Source of the DNA: Nitrosophilus kaiyonis
GTDB taxonomy: Bacteria > Campylobacterota > Campylobacteria > Campylobacterales > Nitratiruptoraceae
Length of the DNA: 64,000 bases
Direction of reading: 5' to 3'
Assembly (NCBI RefSeq): GCF_027943725.1
Contig: NZ_AP025696.1
Span: 1,279,501-1,343,500, forward strand
Shown here piece by piece: positions 1-9,048 of the stretch. How positions within the stretch are numbered: the first letter of the stretch is position 1; every line of letters starts with the position of its first letter. The position numbers and the translations under genes were made by a program. The notes below the pieces were generated by a model, which saw only the letters and a list, made by a program, of their open reading frames with translations, was not told the origin of the DNA and ran no database searches.

Positions 1-614
1 AATTTTGGTTTTGAGCTAAATCCTCCATGAACAGGATCATATATTGCTTTTATATTTTTTATATATTTTTCTATGATATTCATATCAAACTTAACTGCTT
101 TTTTAGGTTCATTTGGACTTTTCATATATTTATCAATCTCTTTTGCCTGATTTAAAATATCTTCTGGTTTTTTCTTCCATAATTCAGCTATCTTTTGTAT
201 TAACTGCATAAATCCTAACATGTTATATTTAGGCTCAGGAGGTATATAAGTTCCTGCAAAAAACGGCTTTTTATCAGGAGTCATAAATATTGAAAGTGGC
301 CATCCTCCTGGTCTTTGGTTTAAAAGTTGATATACCTCTTGATAATATTTATCAATATCTGGTCTTTCTTCTTTATCAACTTTTATAGAGATAAAATGCT
401 CATTTAAAAATTTTGCTATTTTTTCATTTTCAAAAACCTCTTTTTCCATTACATGGCACCAGTGACAACTACTATATCCAATAGATAAAAAAATAAGCTT
501 TTTTTCCTTTTTTGCTCTCTCAAAAGCTTTATCACACCAAGGATACCAATCAACAGGATTGTTTGCATGCTGTTTTAGATATGGTGAATCTTCATTAATA
601 AGTCTATTTGGCAT
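1..614 (-). CDS. DUF255 thioredoxin-domain protein (YyaL/SSP411 family), 3' part outside the window
   Basis: Partial gene; the first 204 codons are visible and the rest lies beyond position 1. The N-terminus carries the family hallmark [20 protein letters not shown], then a thioredoxin-like segment with [10 protein letters not shown] (CxxC-type, here CHWC) near residues 48-57, and the motif [21 protein letters not shown]. Full-length members are 600-700 residues, with an (alpha/alpha)6 barrel after the thioredoxin domain. The ATG at 614 has a good ribosome site (GGAA) upstream. The gene is divergent from dsbD, so thioredoxin-fold genes face each other across about 140 bp. Family function is not established; a role in redox or nucleoside/sugar metabolism is only conjecture. 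Confidence 0.9.
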   Translation of the reverse strand, partial: MPNRLINEDSPYLKQHANNPVDWYPWCDKAFERAKKEKKLIFLSIGYSSCHWCHVMEKEVFENEKIAKFLNEHFISIKVDKEERPDIDKYYQEVYQLLNQRPGGWPLSIFMTPDKKPFFAGTYIPPEPKYNMLGFMQLIQKIAELWKKKPEDILNQAKEIDKYMKSPNEPKKAVKFDMNIIEKYIKNIKAIYDPVHGGFSSKPK

Positions 615-697
615 AGATTTCCTTTTGTTTTTAATACATAGCCTAAAGTAATTTTAGTTAAAATATAATTAATAAAGAGATATAGTAATTTTTTCCA

Positions 698-703
698 TAT
701 AAT
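698..703 (+). promoter_or_regulatory. Candidate -10 box upstream of dsbD
   Basis: TATAAT lies 54 bases before the dsbD ATG in an A/T-rich leader; a second TATAAT sits at 664-669. No clear -35 hexamer is visible, which fits the T-rich, -35-poor sigma-70 promoters of Campylobacterota. This is pattern evidence only. Confidence 0.35.
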
Positions 704-756
704 AAATAAAGAAATAGATAGTAATATAAAAAAAAATTATATAAGGAGTTTATTTA

Positions 757-2505
757 ATGAAAAAATATCTCATAATTTTTACTATTTTTATCTCCTATCT
801 TTTTGCTTTTGGTTCTTTTGAAATGAATCAAAAAATTTTAGAGCCAAATGAAGCTTTTAAGCCAAGTATGAAAATAAAAAAGGATGGATTAGAATTTAAA
901 ATTGATTTAGCAGAAGGAATTGATGTATATAAGGATAAAATAAAGTTAAAATTGATTTCTCCTCAAAAAAAAGATATTCCTTTATCACTTCCTCCGGCAA
1001 AAGAAGAAAATGGTGAAAAACTATATTATAAAAATGTTACATTTTTTGTTCCCTTTAAAGATTTGCCAATAGGAGAGATAAAACTTGAACTTCATTATCA
1101 AGGATGTTCAAAAGCAGGGCTTTGTTATCCTCCTTTAAAAAAAGAGTTTATTGTAAATGTTCCAAAGATAAAAAAAGAGAAAAAAGTTACAAAAAAATTT
1201 ACAAGTGAAGAAGAGAGTATTGCTTCAACTTTAAAGCATAAAAATATTTTTATAATACTTTTAACATTTTTTGGATTTGGCCTTTTACTTGCGTTGACTC
1301 CTTGTGTTTTTCCAATGATTCCAATTCTTTCATCTATTATTGTAGGGACAAAAAATATTACAGCTAAAAAAGCTTTTTTACTATCATTGGTATATGTTCT
1401 TTCTATGTCTGTAACATATACAATTGCTGGAGTTTTAGCTGGACTTTTTGGATCAAACCTTCAAGCAGCTTTTCAAAATCCTTGGATTATCTCAATTTTT
1501 GCTCTTATTTTTGTTGCATTGGCTTTGAGTATGTTTGGATTTTATGAGATAGGTCTTCCAGCTTCACTTCAAACAAAGCTGTCTAAAAAGAGTGATGAAG
1601 CATCACATAAAGGTGGTATTATTGGTACAGCAATTATGGGATTTTTATCTGCTTTGATAGTTGGACCTTGTGTTGCTCCTCCACTTGCTGGTGCTTTAAT
1701 TTATATTGGTCAAACAGGTGATGCCTTGCTTGGAGGAGCAGCTCTTTTTGCTTTAAGTCTTGGTATGGGAGCTCCTCTCTTATTGATTGGAACCGGAGCT
1801 GGTAAATTTATGCCAAAACCTGGAGCCTGGATGAGTGCTGTTTCAAAGGTTTTTGGCGTTATAATGCTTGGAGTTGCTATTTGGATGCTTGAAAGAGTTT
1901 TCCCTCCAATGATAACCATGATTTTATGGGCATCACTTTTTATAGGAAGTGCTGTTTATTTAAGAACATTTGAAAAAATTGAAGAAAATGCTCACTGGTT
2001 TAATTATCTTAAAAAAAGTATTGGTCTAATTTTATTTATTTATGGTATTTTTATATTTTTTGGTGCATTTACTGGAGCAAAAAATATATTTGACCCATTA
2101 AAAGTTATAAAAGAGAAAGAAAATGTCGAAAAAGTAGTTGAAAAAAAAGTTGAATTTAAAAAAATCCATTCATTAAAAGAGTTAAATGAGATTTTAAAAG
2201 AAGCGAAAAAACCTGTTCTTGTAGATTTTTGGGCAAAATGGTGTGTAAGTTGTAAAGAGCTTGAAGAGATAACATTTAAAGATAAAAGAGTAAGAGAAAG
2301 ATTTAAAGATTTTTTACTGATTCAAGCTGATGTTAGCTCAAATTCAAAAGAAAACCAAAAACTTATGAAACATTTTAATATTTATGGCCCTCCAGCAATT
2401 TTGTTTTTTAAAGATGGTAAAGAGTTAAAAGATTATAGGATAATTGGATATAAACCACCAGAAGATTTTTTAAAAGTTATCGATAATGTAATAAAGGAGA
2501 ATTAA
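757..2505 (+). CDS. dsbD: Thiol:disulfide interchange protein DsbD
   Basis: Inner-membrane reductant transporter that passes electrons from cytoplasmic thioredoxin to periplasmic thiol proteins. All three expected domains are present in 582 residues. After a signal peptide (about 1-18) comes a periplasmic alpha domain with the redox pair C117/C123. Next is an eight-helix membrane domain with the CcdA-type motifs TPCVFPMIP (C183) and GPCVAPPLAG (C305). The C-terminal thioredoxin domain has WCVSC (C496/C499). Length and Cys set match full-length DsbD rather than the short CcdA form. The RBS AAGGAG precedes the ATG. It overlaps the following thioredoxin gene by one base (TAATG), so the two are probably co-translated and act together in cytochrome c maturation or periplasmic disulfide repair. 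Confidence 0.95.
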   Translation: MKKYLIIFTIFISYLFAFGSFEMNQKILEPNEAFKPSMKIKKDGLEFKIDLAEGIDVYKDKIKLKLISPQKKDIPLSLPPAKEENGEKLYYKNVTFFVPFKDLPIGEIKLELHYQGCSKAGLCYPPLKKEFIVNVPKIKKEKKVTKKFTSEEESIASTLKHKNIFIILLTFFGFGLLLALTPCVFPMIPILSSIIVGTKNITAKKAFLLSLVYVLSMSVTYTIAGVLAGLFGSNLQAAFQNPWIISIFALIFVALALSMFGFYEIGLPASLQTKLSKKSDEASHKGGIIGTAIMGFLSALIVGPCVAPPLAGALIYIGQTGDALLGGAALFALSLGMGAPLLLIGTGAGKFMPKPGAWMSAVSKVFGVIMLGVAIWMLERVFPPMITMILWASLFIGSAVYLRTFEKIEENAHWFNYLKKSIGLILFIYGIFIFFGAFTGAKNIFDPLKVIKEKENVEKVVEKKVEFKKIHSLKELNEILKEAKKPVLVDFWAKWCVSCKELEEITFKDKRVRERFKDFLLIQADVSSNSKENQKLMKHFNIYGPPAILFFKDGKELKDYRIIGYKPPEDFLKVIDNVIKEN

Positions 2506-2894
2506 TGAGATTTTTTATATTACTTTTGTTGCCATTATTTATTTTTGGAGCAGATTTTGATTGGGTTGATTCGCTTGACAAAGCAAAAAAGTTAGCAAAA
2601 AAAGAGAATAAATTGATAATGGTTATGGTAAGTCAAAAAGGTTGTGAAGCGTGCGAATATATGGATGAAGTGACATTTGAGGATGAAAAATTGATAGAAT
2701 TCATTGAAAATTTTTATATTCCAGTAAAGATAGATATAAAAGATGCTAAAAAATATGGTTTTAAAGCATTTGGAACACCAACATTTTATTTTTTAGATAA
2801 AAATGCAAAACAGATAGGCAGACAATTGGTTGGGGCCGGCAGTGCAAAAGCTTTTTTAGAAAAGTTAAAAGAGTATAAAAGAATGGTAAAATAA
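2505..2894 (+). CDS. Periplasmic thioredoxin-fold protein
   Basis: 129 residues with an N-terminal signal peptide (about 1-15, ending FIFGA) and a thioredoxin fold of the DUF255/thioredoxin_7 type. The redox motif is GCEACEYM (C47/C50), followed by the cis-Pro segment FGTPTFYFL near residue 90. Translationally coupled to dsbD through TAATG, which suggests that it is a periplasmic partner receiving electrons from the DsbD alpha domain. The exact client is unknown. Its stop is followed almost at once by an intergenic dyad repeat. Confidence 0.85.
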   Translation: MRFFILLLLPLFIFGADFDWVDSLDKAKKLAKKENKLIMVMVSQKGCEACEYMDEVTFEDEKLIEFIENFYIPVKIDIKDAKKYGFKAFGTPTFYFLDKNAKQIGRQLVGAGSAKAFLEKLKEYKRMVK

Positions 2895-2916
2895 TAGGTT
2901 AATTTTAGTTGAGTAT

Positions 2917-3145
2917 GGTGAGTAAGGTGAGTGTGGTGGTAAGGTGATAAGGGCGAAACTGGGAATTAGTGAGGAAGTGAGAGAGTGGTAATTGGTATAT
3001 TTGTGATTAGTTATTAAGGGAGAAGGTTGAAGGCTGAAGGTAGAAGGGGTTAGTGATAGTTGAGTAGTTGAGTAGTTTTAACTCCTCAACCATTTTAACC
3101 ATTTTAACCACTCAACCAAATTCCCGATTCCTAATTACCAATGTC
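2917..3145. repeat. Intergenic dyad repeat A (GTTGAGTAG-core type)
   Basis: The left part is made of degenerate G-rich units (GAGTATGGTGAGTAAGGTG, then GGTGATAAGGG, GGTAATTGGTATA, GAAGGCTGAAGGTAGAAGG, TTAGTGATAGTTGAGTAG). The right arm is their approximate reverse complement (CTCAACCATTTTAACC, CACTCAACC, AATTCCCGATTCCTAATTACC, CAATGTC). It fills nearly the whole gap between two plus-strand genes. It holds no convincing ORF or RNA gene. See the repeat finding. Confidence 0.85.
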
Positions 3146-3162
3146 AAATAGAAAGGATTTTT

Positions 3163-4269
3163 ATGCTTATAGAGGGTGCGAAATTTTTTGAAGATTCAAA
3201 ATTTAAAAGTTATGATATTGAGATAGAAGAGGGCAAAATTTTAAAAAAAATTTCAAGTAAAAAAGAGAGTAATATTTTTGTTATACCTCCATTAGTAGAT
3301 TTAAATATAAAGCCTCTTGATGATAAAGTAAATGCTTTAAATTTAAAAAATTTAGCAAATGCTGCTAAAAAAAGTGGTGTGTTATATGCAGCTTTGAATC
3401 CCCAAATCGAGCCATCTATAGATAATGAAATAATTTTAGAGTTTATTAAATCTCAAGATATAAAAATAAATATTCTACCTCTTTTAAATGCTACAAAAGA
3501 TGAAAAAAGTTTAACTGAGATTGCCATTCTTTTAAAAAAAGGTGCAAACTCTATATATTTTAATTCTGATATTGACTCTTTTTTAATATCAAGAATTTTT
3601 GAATATGCAAAAATGTATGGTGTAACTTTGCATTGTAGAGCACAAAATAGCTCTATAAAAAATAGTGGCGTTATGCATGAAGGAAAAGTTAGCTCAAAAC
3701 TAGGACTAAGTGGTATAAGTGAAATAGAAGAGATTAGCGAGGTGGCTAAAATTATTGAATTTTCAAAATATTATAATGTTCCAGTATTATTTAAATCACT
3801 TTCAAGCTCAAGAAGTATAGAAATAATCCAAAAAGCAAAAGAAGAGGGTATAAAAGTCTATAGTGAAGTATCGATTTATCATTTAACAAAAACTGATGAA
3901 GAGTGTAGTGGTTATAATACATATTTTAAAATAGATCCACCTTTAAGAGATGAAAAAAATAGAAAAAAATTGATTGAATATTTAAAAAATGGATATATTG
4001 ATACTATAACATCTTTGCATTCACCAAAATCTAATGTTTTAAAAGATGTAAGTTTTGATGAGGCTGCATATGGTATAGATTCTATAGAAAATTATCTTGT
4101 AAATCTTTATGAAACTTTTGTTGAAAAGAATATCATAAATTTTGAAGATTTAATAAAATATATCTCACTTAATCCTTCAAAAATAGCAAAAATAGAAAAT
4201 TTTGAAAAAAATTTTATAGTTTTTGATACGAAAAATAAAGAGATTATAAATATCAATAGCGATGGATAA
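3163..4269 (+). CDS. Dihydroorotase-like protein lacking catalytic metal ligands (pseudo-DHOase)
   Basis: 368-residue amidohydrolase-superfamily protein of the PyrC type I group. The N-terminal metal motif DxHxH is replaced by DLNIK (D46, N48, K50). The later catalytic TDHAPH-type motif reads SLHSPK, with Leu in place of the catalytic Asp. The segments FKIDPPLRDEKNRK and LHCRAQN are recognisable, so the fold is retained. In bacteria with class A2-like aspartate transcarbamoylase, such inactive PyrC homologues act as structural partners of PyrB. By analogy this is probably a non-catalytic ATCase scaffold, with an active PyrC elsewhere. The start ATG follows AAAGGA. It overlaps the minus-strand gene tail to tail by 17 bases. 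Confidence 0.8.
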   Translation: MLIEGAKFFEDSKFKSYDIEIEEGKILKKISSKKESNIFVIPPLVDLNIKPLDDKVNALNLKNLANAAKKSGVLYAALNPQIEPSIDNEIILEFIKSQDIKINILPLLNATKDEKSLTEIAILLKKGANSIYFNSDIDSFLISRIFEYAKMYGVTLHCRAQNSSIKNSGVMHEGKVSSKLGLSGISEIEEISEVAKIIEFSKYYNVPVLFKSLSSSRSIEIIQKAKEEGIKVYSEVSIYHLTKTDEECSGYNTYFKIDPPLRDEKNRKKLIEYLKNGYIDTITSLHSPKSNVLKDVSFDEAAYGIDSIENYLVNLYETFVEKNIINFEDLIKYISLNPSKIAKIENFEKNFIVFDTKNKEIININSDG

Positions 4270-5110
4270 AAAAGATACCAATTGCAGAAGATATCATTGT
4301 TATTAAAAAAAATATAAAAGAAAATGCTATACCTACAGATGGATCAGTGTTAATTAGTTTTAATCCATATAAAAATGTTAACTCTCTTGCTCCTACTCCT
4401 CCTATTGTTATTGGCAAGACTGCTACAACACTTGATATGAGAAAAAGTGTAAGAAAGTCTATATAATTTACACTATCTGGTAAAGATTTTATAATAAAAA
4501 ATGCACATATAAGCTGCAAAGATTGTACAATAAATCCTAAAAAAGTGGTTTTATCTAAATAGGTTAAAAAGTTTTTGAAAAGTTTTTTATGTAAATATAG
4601 AAAAATAGGATAAATTATGAAAGCTATAATAATTGATAAAAATTTCAGCGGTTCAAATATTTCAGCAAAAGAGCTAAAATAAAAAAGAACTCCTGCTAAA
4701 AAAATAAGTGCAATAAGGCCGCTAATTCTATCAAGCAGAGTTGCTTGAATAAGCAAAATTGCAGGAGTGTTAAATCTCTTTCTTAAAATATATATTTTAT
4801 ATCCATCTCCCCCAATGCCTCCTGGTAAAAAAAGATTATAAAACATTCCAAGATAATATAGAGTTAAATTTTTAATTTCACTAAGATTTATCCCTATTTC
4901 TTTGAAATAGTAGTTTAGTCTTATTGAACTTATAATTTTTGAAAGATTAAAAAATATAAAAGCTAAAAAGAGATAATAAACATTGCTTTTTTTTAAAATC
5001 TCAAAAAGTCTGCTTGTATCAATCTGAGATAATACAAAAAAGAGTAAAAGAAGAGAAAAAACAATTTTAAAAAATGTTTTTACTCTTTTTTTTAAATGGC
5101 TATTATCCAA
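4253..5110 (-). CDS. Lysylphosphatidylglycerol synthase TM region / UPF0104 (AglD-like) membrane protein
   Basis: 285-residue protein with about eight transmembrane segments. Family-typical features are the segment LGMFYNLFLPGGIGGDGYK (about residues 89-107) and a C-terminal PITIGGVGARE motif. The family contains flippase-like proteins and the membrane half of LPG synthases, but the soluble aminoacyl-transfer domain is absent here. It is the last gene of a four-gene minus-strand set with a GT2 (3-base gap), a PAP2 phosphatase and a GT39. That context suggests movement or handling of a polyprenyl-linked sugar. Substrate unknown. Confidence 0.8.
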   Translation of the reverse strand: MDNSHLKKRVKTFFKIVFSLLLLFFVLSQIDTSRLFEILKKSNVYYLFLAFIFFNLSKIISSIRLNYYFKEIGINLSEIKNLTLYYLGMFYNLFLPGGIGGDGYKIYILRKRFNTPAILLIQATLLDRISGLIALIFLAGVLFYFSSFAEIFEPLKFLSIIIAFIIYPIFLYLHKKLFKNFLTYLDKTTFLGFIVQSLQLICAFFIIKSLPDSVNYIDFLTLFLISSVVAVLPITIGGVGARELTFLYGLKLINTDPSVGIAFSFIFFLITMISSAIGIFFIHRY

Positions 5111-5113
5111 TGT

Positions 5114-6049
5114 TTAATGTCCTATAAATTTTTCTTTTATCACATAAGGTTTTTTATTTTGAGATTCATAATAGGTTCTCATCATGATTTCTGCTAAAAA
5201 ACCTGTAGTTATTAGCTGAATGCCTCCAAGAGTTAGCATAACACCAAGTATTAAAAGTGGCCTTTGTCCAATGTCATATCCAAACAGTTTTAATAAAAAT
5301 AGATAAAAATCTATTAATATTCCTATTCCAAACATACCAAATCCAAGTGTACCAAATAGATGCATAGGTTTATTTCCATATTTTTGAAAAAATAGCATAA
5401 GCATCAAATCACTTATTACTTTAAATGTTCTTCCTATGCCATATTTACTTACTCCATGTATTCTTGGATGATGTCGTACTGGCATTTCAGTCATTTTTGC
5501 TCCATAAAGGGCAGCAAGTACAGGAATAAATCTATGAAGTTCTCCATAAAGACCAAGATTTTTAGCAACATCTTTTCTAAAAACTTTCAGTGTACATCCA
5601 TAATCGCTTATATACACACCGGTACTTTTTCTAATAATCCAATTTGCAATTTTGCTTGGAATTTTTCTTAATAAAAATCCATCTTGTCTTTTTGCTCTTA
5701 TTCCTGCAACTACATCCCAACCCTCTTTTTCTAATTTTTCCATCATTATAGGAATATCTCTAGGGTCATTTTGTAAATCGCCATCAATTGTTGCAATAAT
5801 TTCACCTTCTGCTTCATCAATTCCAGCTGCCATCGCAGTTGTTTGACCAAAATTTCTATTAAATACAATAAGTTTTGTTTTCTCGTCTGCTTCTTCTTTT
5901 ATTTTTTGAACAGTATTGTCTGTCGAGCCATCATCAACGAAAATAAGCTCATAATCAATTCCTTTTAACGCTTCTCTTAAAGCTTTAAATAATGGCTTAA
6001 TATTTTCCTCTTCATTCATTACAGGAATAACAACAGATAATTTTTTCAT
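5114..6049 (-). CDS. Polyprenyl-phosphate glycosyltransferase, GT2 (DPM1/ArnC-like)
   Basis: 311 residues. The N-terminal GT-A domain has VVIPVMNEEENI, the nucleotide-binding VDDGSTDNT (about 39-47) and a DxD-type motif DGDLQNDP (about 89-96). Two C-terminal membrane helices (about 232-295) anchor it, as in ArnC, GtrB and DPM synthases. The family transfers a sugar from a nucleotide donor to undecaprenyl phosphate on the cytoplasmic face. It overlaps the upstream PAP2 gene by 4 bases (ATGA-type coupling). The identity of the sugar cannot be read from sequence. Confidence 0.88.
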   Translation of the reverse strand: MKKLSVVIPVMNEEENIKPLFKALREALKGIDYELIFVDDGSTDNTVQKIKEEADEKTKLIVFNRNFGQTTAMAAGIDEAEGEIIATIDGDLQNDPRDIPIMMEKLEKEGWDVVAGIRAKRQDGFLLRKIPSKIANWIIRKSTGVYISDYGCTLKVFRKDVAKNLGLYGELHRFIPVLAALYGAKMTEMPVRHHPRIHGVSKYGIGRTFKVISDLMLMLFFQKYGNKPMHLFGTLGFGMFGIGILIDFYLFLLKLFGYDIGQRPLLILGVMLTLGGIQLITTGFLAEIMMRTYYESQNKKPYVIKEKFIGH

Positions 6050-6717
6050 AAATCACCTCTTTTTAAAATAAAATAGTAACTTAAACGTGCAGCAAAATAG
6101 ACAAAAAAAGCACTAAAAATAACATCACTTAAAAAGTGTCCACCTTGAATAATTCTTATCAATCCAACAAGACTACCCCAGCTTAATGCTAAAATTGCAG
6201 TGATTATTTTTTCTTTTTTTCTTCTAAAAAGTGGAACTAAAGATATAAAATAAAATGCTGCTGCTGCATGTCCACTAGTAAAAGAGCAGTTTTTTTTACA
6301 CTGATTAGTTTTTATAAATGCAGGTGCAAACTTTTTATCTCCACCAAACTCATTTATCTGTATTGGCCTTGCTCTTCCCCAATGATTTTTAAAAATCTCA
6401 TTGACTATTAAGCCTGGACCTAAAATTAAAGATACAATCAAATATATTAAAGCCCTTTTTTTTATTCCAAAAATATCTTTTTTAAAAATATAGTCTAAAA
6501 TTAATAAAATTAATATAGATATAGCAAAAATTTTAATAATAATGATTGTTGATTTATATATAAATTTTACAAAAGGCTCATTTTTTAAATAAAATCCAAC
6601 TCCCTCTTTAAAAAAAAGGCTGCTAACTTTCAAGTCGATTTGAGGAAAAGTTATAAAAATAAAAGCAGATATGATAAATAAAAAAATGATAAATATATCA
6701 AACTTTTTTATTTTCAA
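6046..6717 (-). CDS. PAP2-family membrane phosphatase
   Basis: 223 residues with about six transmembrane helices and the three phosphatidic-acid-phosphatase signature motifs: KNHWGRARP (110-118), FTSGH (146-150) and GGHFLSD (192-198). Such enzymes dephosphorylate lipid phosphates such as lipid A (LpxE/LpxF), undecaprenyl diphosphate or phosphatidylglycerophosphate. It sits between an ArnT-like GT39 and an ArnC-like GT2, so lipid A or undecaprenyl diphosphate are the likeliest substrates. This is an inference from context. Coupled to the GT2 gene by a 4-base overlap and separated from the GT39 gene by 1 base. Confidence 0.88.
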   Translation of the reverse strand: MKIKKFDIFIIFLFIISAFIFITFPQIDLKVSSLFFKEGVGFYLKNEPFVKFIYKSTIIIIKIFAISILILLILDYIFKKDIFGIKKRALIYLIVSLILGPGLIVNEIFKNHWGRARPIQINEFGGDKKFAPAFIKTNQCKKNCSFTSGHAAAAFYFISLVPLFRRKKEKIITAILALSWGSLVGLIRIIQGGHFLSDVIFSAFFVYFAARLSYYFILKRGDL

Positions 6718-6718
6718 C

Positions 6719-8164
6719 TCAATATCCCTTGAATCTTTTCAAATAATATATATGATAAACTCTGCTAAAATCTTTGTATAAAGTGACTTTTATAGTAGCT
6801 ATTTTTTTATAACTTTCAAATCTTTTTGTAACATCTTTAATTTGGGCTCTTTTTGTAATAAAAATAAAATCTTCTCCAATATGCTTTTGTAAATCAGTTA
6901 CCAAATCAAACTGATTTCTTAATAGATGTTTTGGATTGTACATAACTGCATCAAATGGATGAGGTTTTAGATAAAAAATCATCTCACTCATCAATTTTCT
7001 ATCATCAAAAAGAAGTTTCACATTTGGATAATTTTTAATAATAGGCTCAATTTTTTTAGCAACCTCTTCCCATCCTAAAACTCTTTTATATGGGTCTGTT
7101 TTAGAAGTTAGTTCAATATTTAAAATATTTGCTATGGCTTGATAATGATATAAAATTAGTGCCAATAAAATATTAATAACTATGCCAATAGCTAACAATT
7201 TTTTTCTATTTTTTATAATCAGATATGAAACTACAAGAATTGTTGCTGCAACATATGTTGGTGCAGCCCAATTTGCAAACGCTCTTGCTAAAAAGCTTTG
7301 TAATGTGATTATTGCTAAAAAAGGAAGAGTAAATGAGTAGAGTAGTTTAAATCTATCCTCTTTTATAAATGGTTTAAAAATTAAAAAAATCAAAACTGCA
7401 AAAAATATTGGGCCAAAAACTCCAAACTGAGCGCCCAAAAATTCTAACATCTTATTTAAATGAAAAAGGTCCCTATCTATTTCACTTATCTCTTTTGTAT
7501 GCATAAAACTTATAAATTTATGATGATAATTCCATATTAGATTTGGCATATATACTAATGCAGCAAGTAGCATAGTTAAGTATAGTTTTATATTTTTTAG
7601 ATGTTTTTTATGCTCTTTTGATATGAAAAGATATAAAAATACACTTATTACAAAAATTATCATAGTATATTTGCTTAGAAGACCAAATCCAGCACTAAAA
7701 CCAGCTAATATCCAGTAAAAGTCTTTGTTTGTTTTAATAGCTTTTATAAAAAGATATAATGTAAGCGACCAAAAAAATAGTAAAACCACATCTGTTGAGA
7801 TAATTAAAGATGACATTGAAACAGCAGGAAGTGTTATAAAAGCAAAAGCGCTCCAAAATGCTATTTTTTCATCAAAAAGCTCTTTTGCAATCAAAAAGAT
7901 TATTATAGATGTTATTGGATAGAGTAAAAGAGCTGGAAGTTTTATACAAATTTCGCAATCACCAAATATGGAAGTAAATAGTGCTATAGTCCATGCAATC
8001 ATAGGCGGCTTTGAATAGTAGCCAAAATCAAGATTCTTAGACCAAAACCAATAATATGCTTCATCCATATAAAGATCTATATTTGTATTTAATAGTACGA
8101 AAAATCTATAAGCAGTAATTATTAAAAGTAAAATTATATAATTTTTAAAATAGCTATTTTGCAA
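6719..8164 (-). CDS. Membrane glycosyltransferase, GT39/ArnT-like (PMT_2 domain)
   Basis: 481 residues with about eleven predicted transmembrane segments. The first periplasmic loop has the catalytic-type acidic motif MDEAYYWFW (D34/E35), as in ArnT and protein O-mannosyltransferases, followed by YYSKPPMIAW. These enzymes use polyprenyl-phosphate sugars as donors on the periplasmic side. It is the first gene of the operon that continues into PAP2, GT2 and the UPF0104 protein, so the operon contains both the donor-making and the donor-using enzyme. The acceptor could be lipid A, another glycolipid or protein. Confidence 0.87.
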   Translation of the reverse strand: MQNSYFKNYIILLLIITAYRFFVLLNTNIDLYMDEAYYWFWSKNLDFGYYSKPPMIAWTIALFTSIFGDCEICIKLPALLLYPITSIIIFLIAKELFDEKIAFWSAFAFITLPAVSMSSLIISTDVVLLFFWSLTLYLFIKAIKTNKDFYWILAGFSAGFGLLSKYTMIIFVISVFLYLFISKEHKKHLKNIKLYLTMLLAALVYMPNLIWNYHHKFISFMHTKEISEIDRDLFHLNKMLEFLGAQFGVFGPIFFAVLIFLIFKPFIKEDRFKLLYSFTLPFLAIITLQSFLARAFANWAAPTYVAATILVVSYLIIKNRKKLLAIGIVINILLALILYHYQAIANILNIELTSKTDPYKRVLGWEEVAKKIEPIIKNYPNVKLLFDDRKLMSEMIFYLKPHPFDAVMYNPKHLLRNQFDLVTDLQKHIGEDFIFITKRAQIKDVTKRFESYKKIATIKVTLYKDFSRVYHIYYLKRFKGY

Positions 8165-8175
8165 TTTTTTCCTTG

Positions 8176-8204
8176 TTGCATATAATATTTTTTTGTATTA
8201 TACT
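8176..8204 (+). promoter_or_regulatory. Candidate sigma-70 promoter for the MEMO-family gene
   Basis: TTGCAT (8176-8181), a 17-base spacer and TATACT (8199-8204) lie in the 76-base divergent gap, with AAGGAG before the ATG at 8241. Both hexamers match consensus at 4-5 of 6 positions. Pattern evidence only. Confidence 0.45.
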
Positions 8205-8240
8205 TTTTATAGGCTTGGTATTAAATAAAAAGGAGAAGTT

Positions 8241-9035
8241 ATGAAAAGAGAAGCTTCGGTAGCTGGTTCATTTTATCCAGCACAGTGTAATGAAATTGAG
8301 TCTATGATTAATCAATATAATCAGATATTAAATCAAGCTTTAAAAAACTCAATAGTTTTAGAGTTAAAACCAAAAGCTATAATATCTCCGCATGCTGGAT
8401 ATGTTTATAGTGGATTTACTGCAAATGTTGCTCATAGAATTTTAGGCAATTCCAAGCCAAAAAGAGTTGTTGTAATAGGCCCTAGTCATAGAGTCTATCT
8501 CGATGGAATAAGCGGAAGTTTTTATGATTATTTTGAAACACCATGCGGAGATTTAGAAATAGATAAAGAGTATTTAGAACATTTAAGATCTCTGTTTGAT
8601 ATAAAGTTTATAGAAGCAGCCCATCAAGAGCATAGTACAGAAGTTCAAATGCCATTTATTAAACACTATATTCCTGATGCTAAAGTGATAGAGATGGTAT
8701 ATGGAGATATGGACCCTTTTTATCTTTCTAAAATTTGTGAAGCAATATTAAGTGATAAAGATAATGCTATTGTTATAAGTACAGATTTGAGTCACTATTA
8801 TCCTTTGAAAGAGGCAGAAAAATTAGATACATATTGTTTAAAAGCTGTACATGATCTTGATACAACATATTTGCATTCCGGTTGTGAAGCATGTGGAAAA
8901 ATAGGAGTTGAGGCGATTATTTTAGCTGCTAAAAATTTAGGCTTAAAATCTAAAATAATTGATTATAGAACAAGTGCTGATGCAAGTGGCGATGAGAGTG
9001 CAGTTGTTGGATATATGAGTGCAATATTTTTGTGA
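8241..9035 (+). CDS. amrB: AmmeMemoRadiSam system protein B (MEMO1 family)
   Basis: 264 residues covering the whole MEMO domain. The start REASVAGSFYPA is family-typical. Putative metal-site residues are in SPHAGYVYSG (H51), GPSHRVY, and the later STDLSHYYP. The bacterial family resembles extradiol dioxygenases and often sits beside AMMECR1 and a radical SAM gene. Neither is adjacent here, so the gene stands alone, as in many Campylobacterota. Function is not established. It is divergent from the glycosylation operon and has its own candidate promoter and a strong AAGGAG site. Confidence 0.9.
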   Translation: MKREASVAGSFYPAQCNEIESMINQYNQILNQALKNSIVLELKPKAIISPHAGYVYSGFTANVAHRILGNSKPKRVVVIGPSHRVYLDGISGSFYDYFETPCGDLEIDKEYLEHLRSLFDIKFIEAAHQEHSTEVQMPFIKHYIPDAKVIEMVYGDMDPFYLSKICEAILSDKDNAIVISTDLSHYYPLKEAEKLDTYCLKAVHDLDTTYLHSGCEACGKIGVEAIILAAKNLGLKSKIIDYRTSADASGDESAVVGYMSAIFL

Positions 9036-9048
9036 TAATTTAATGGTT

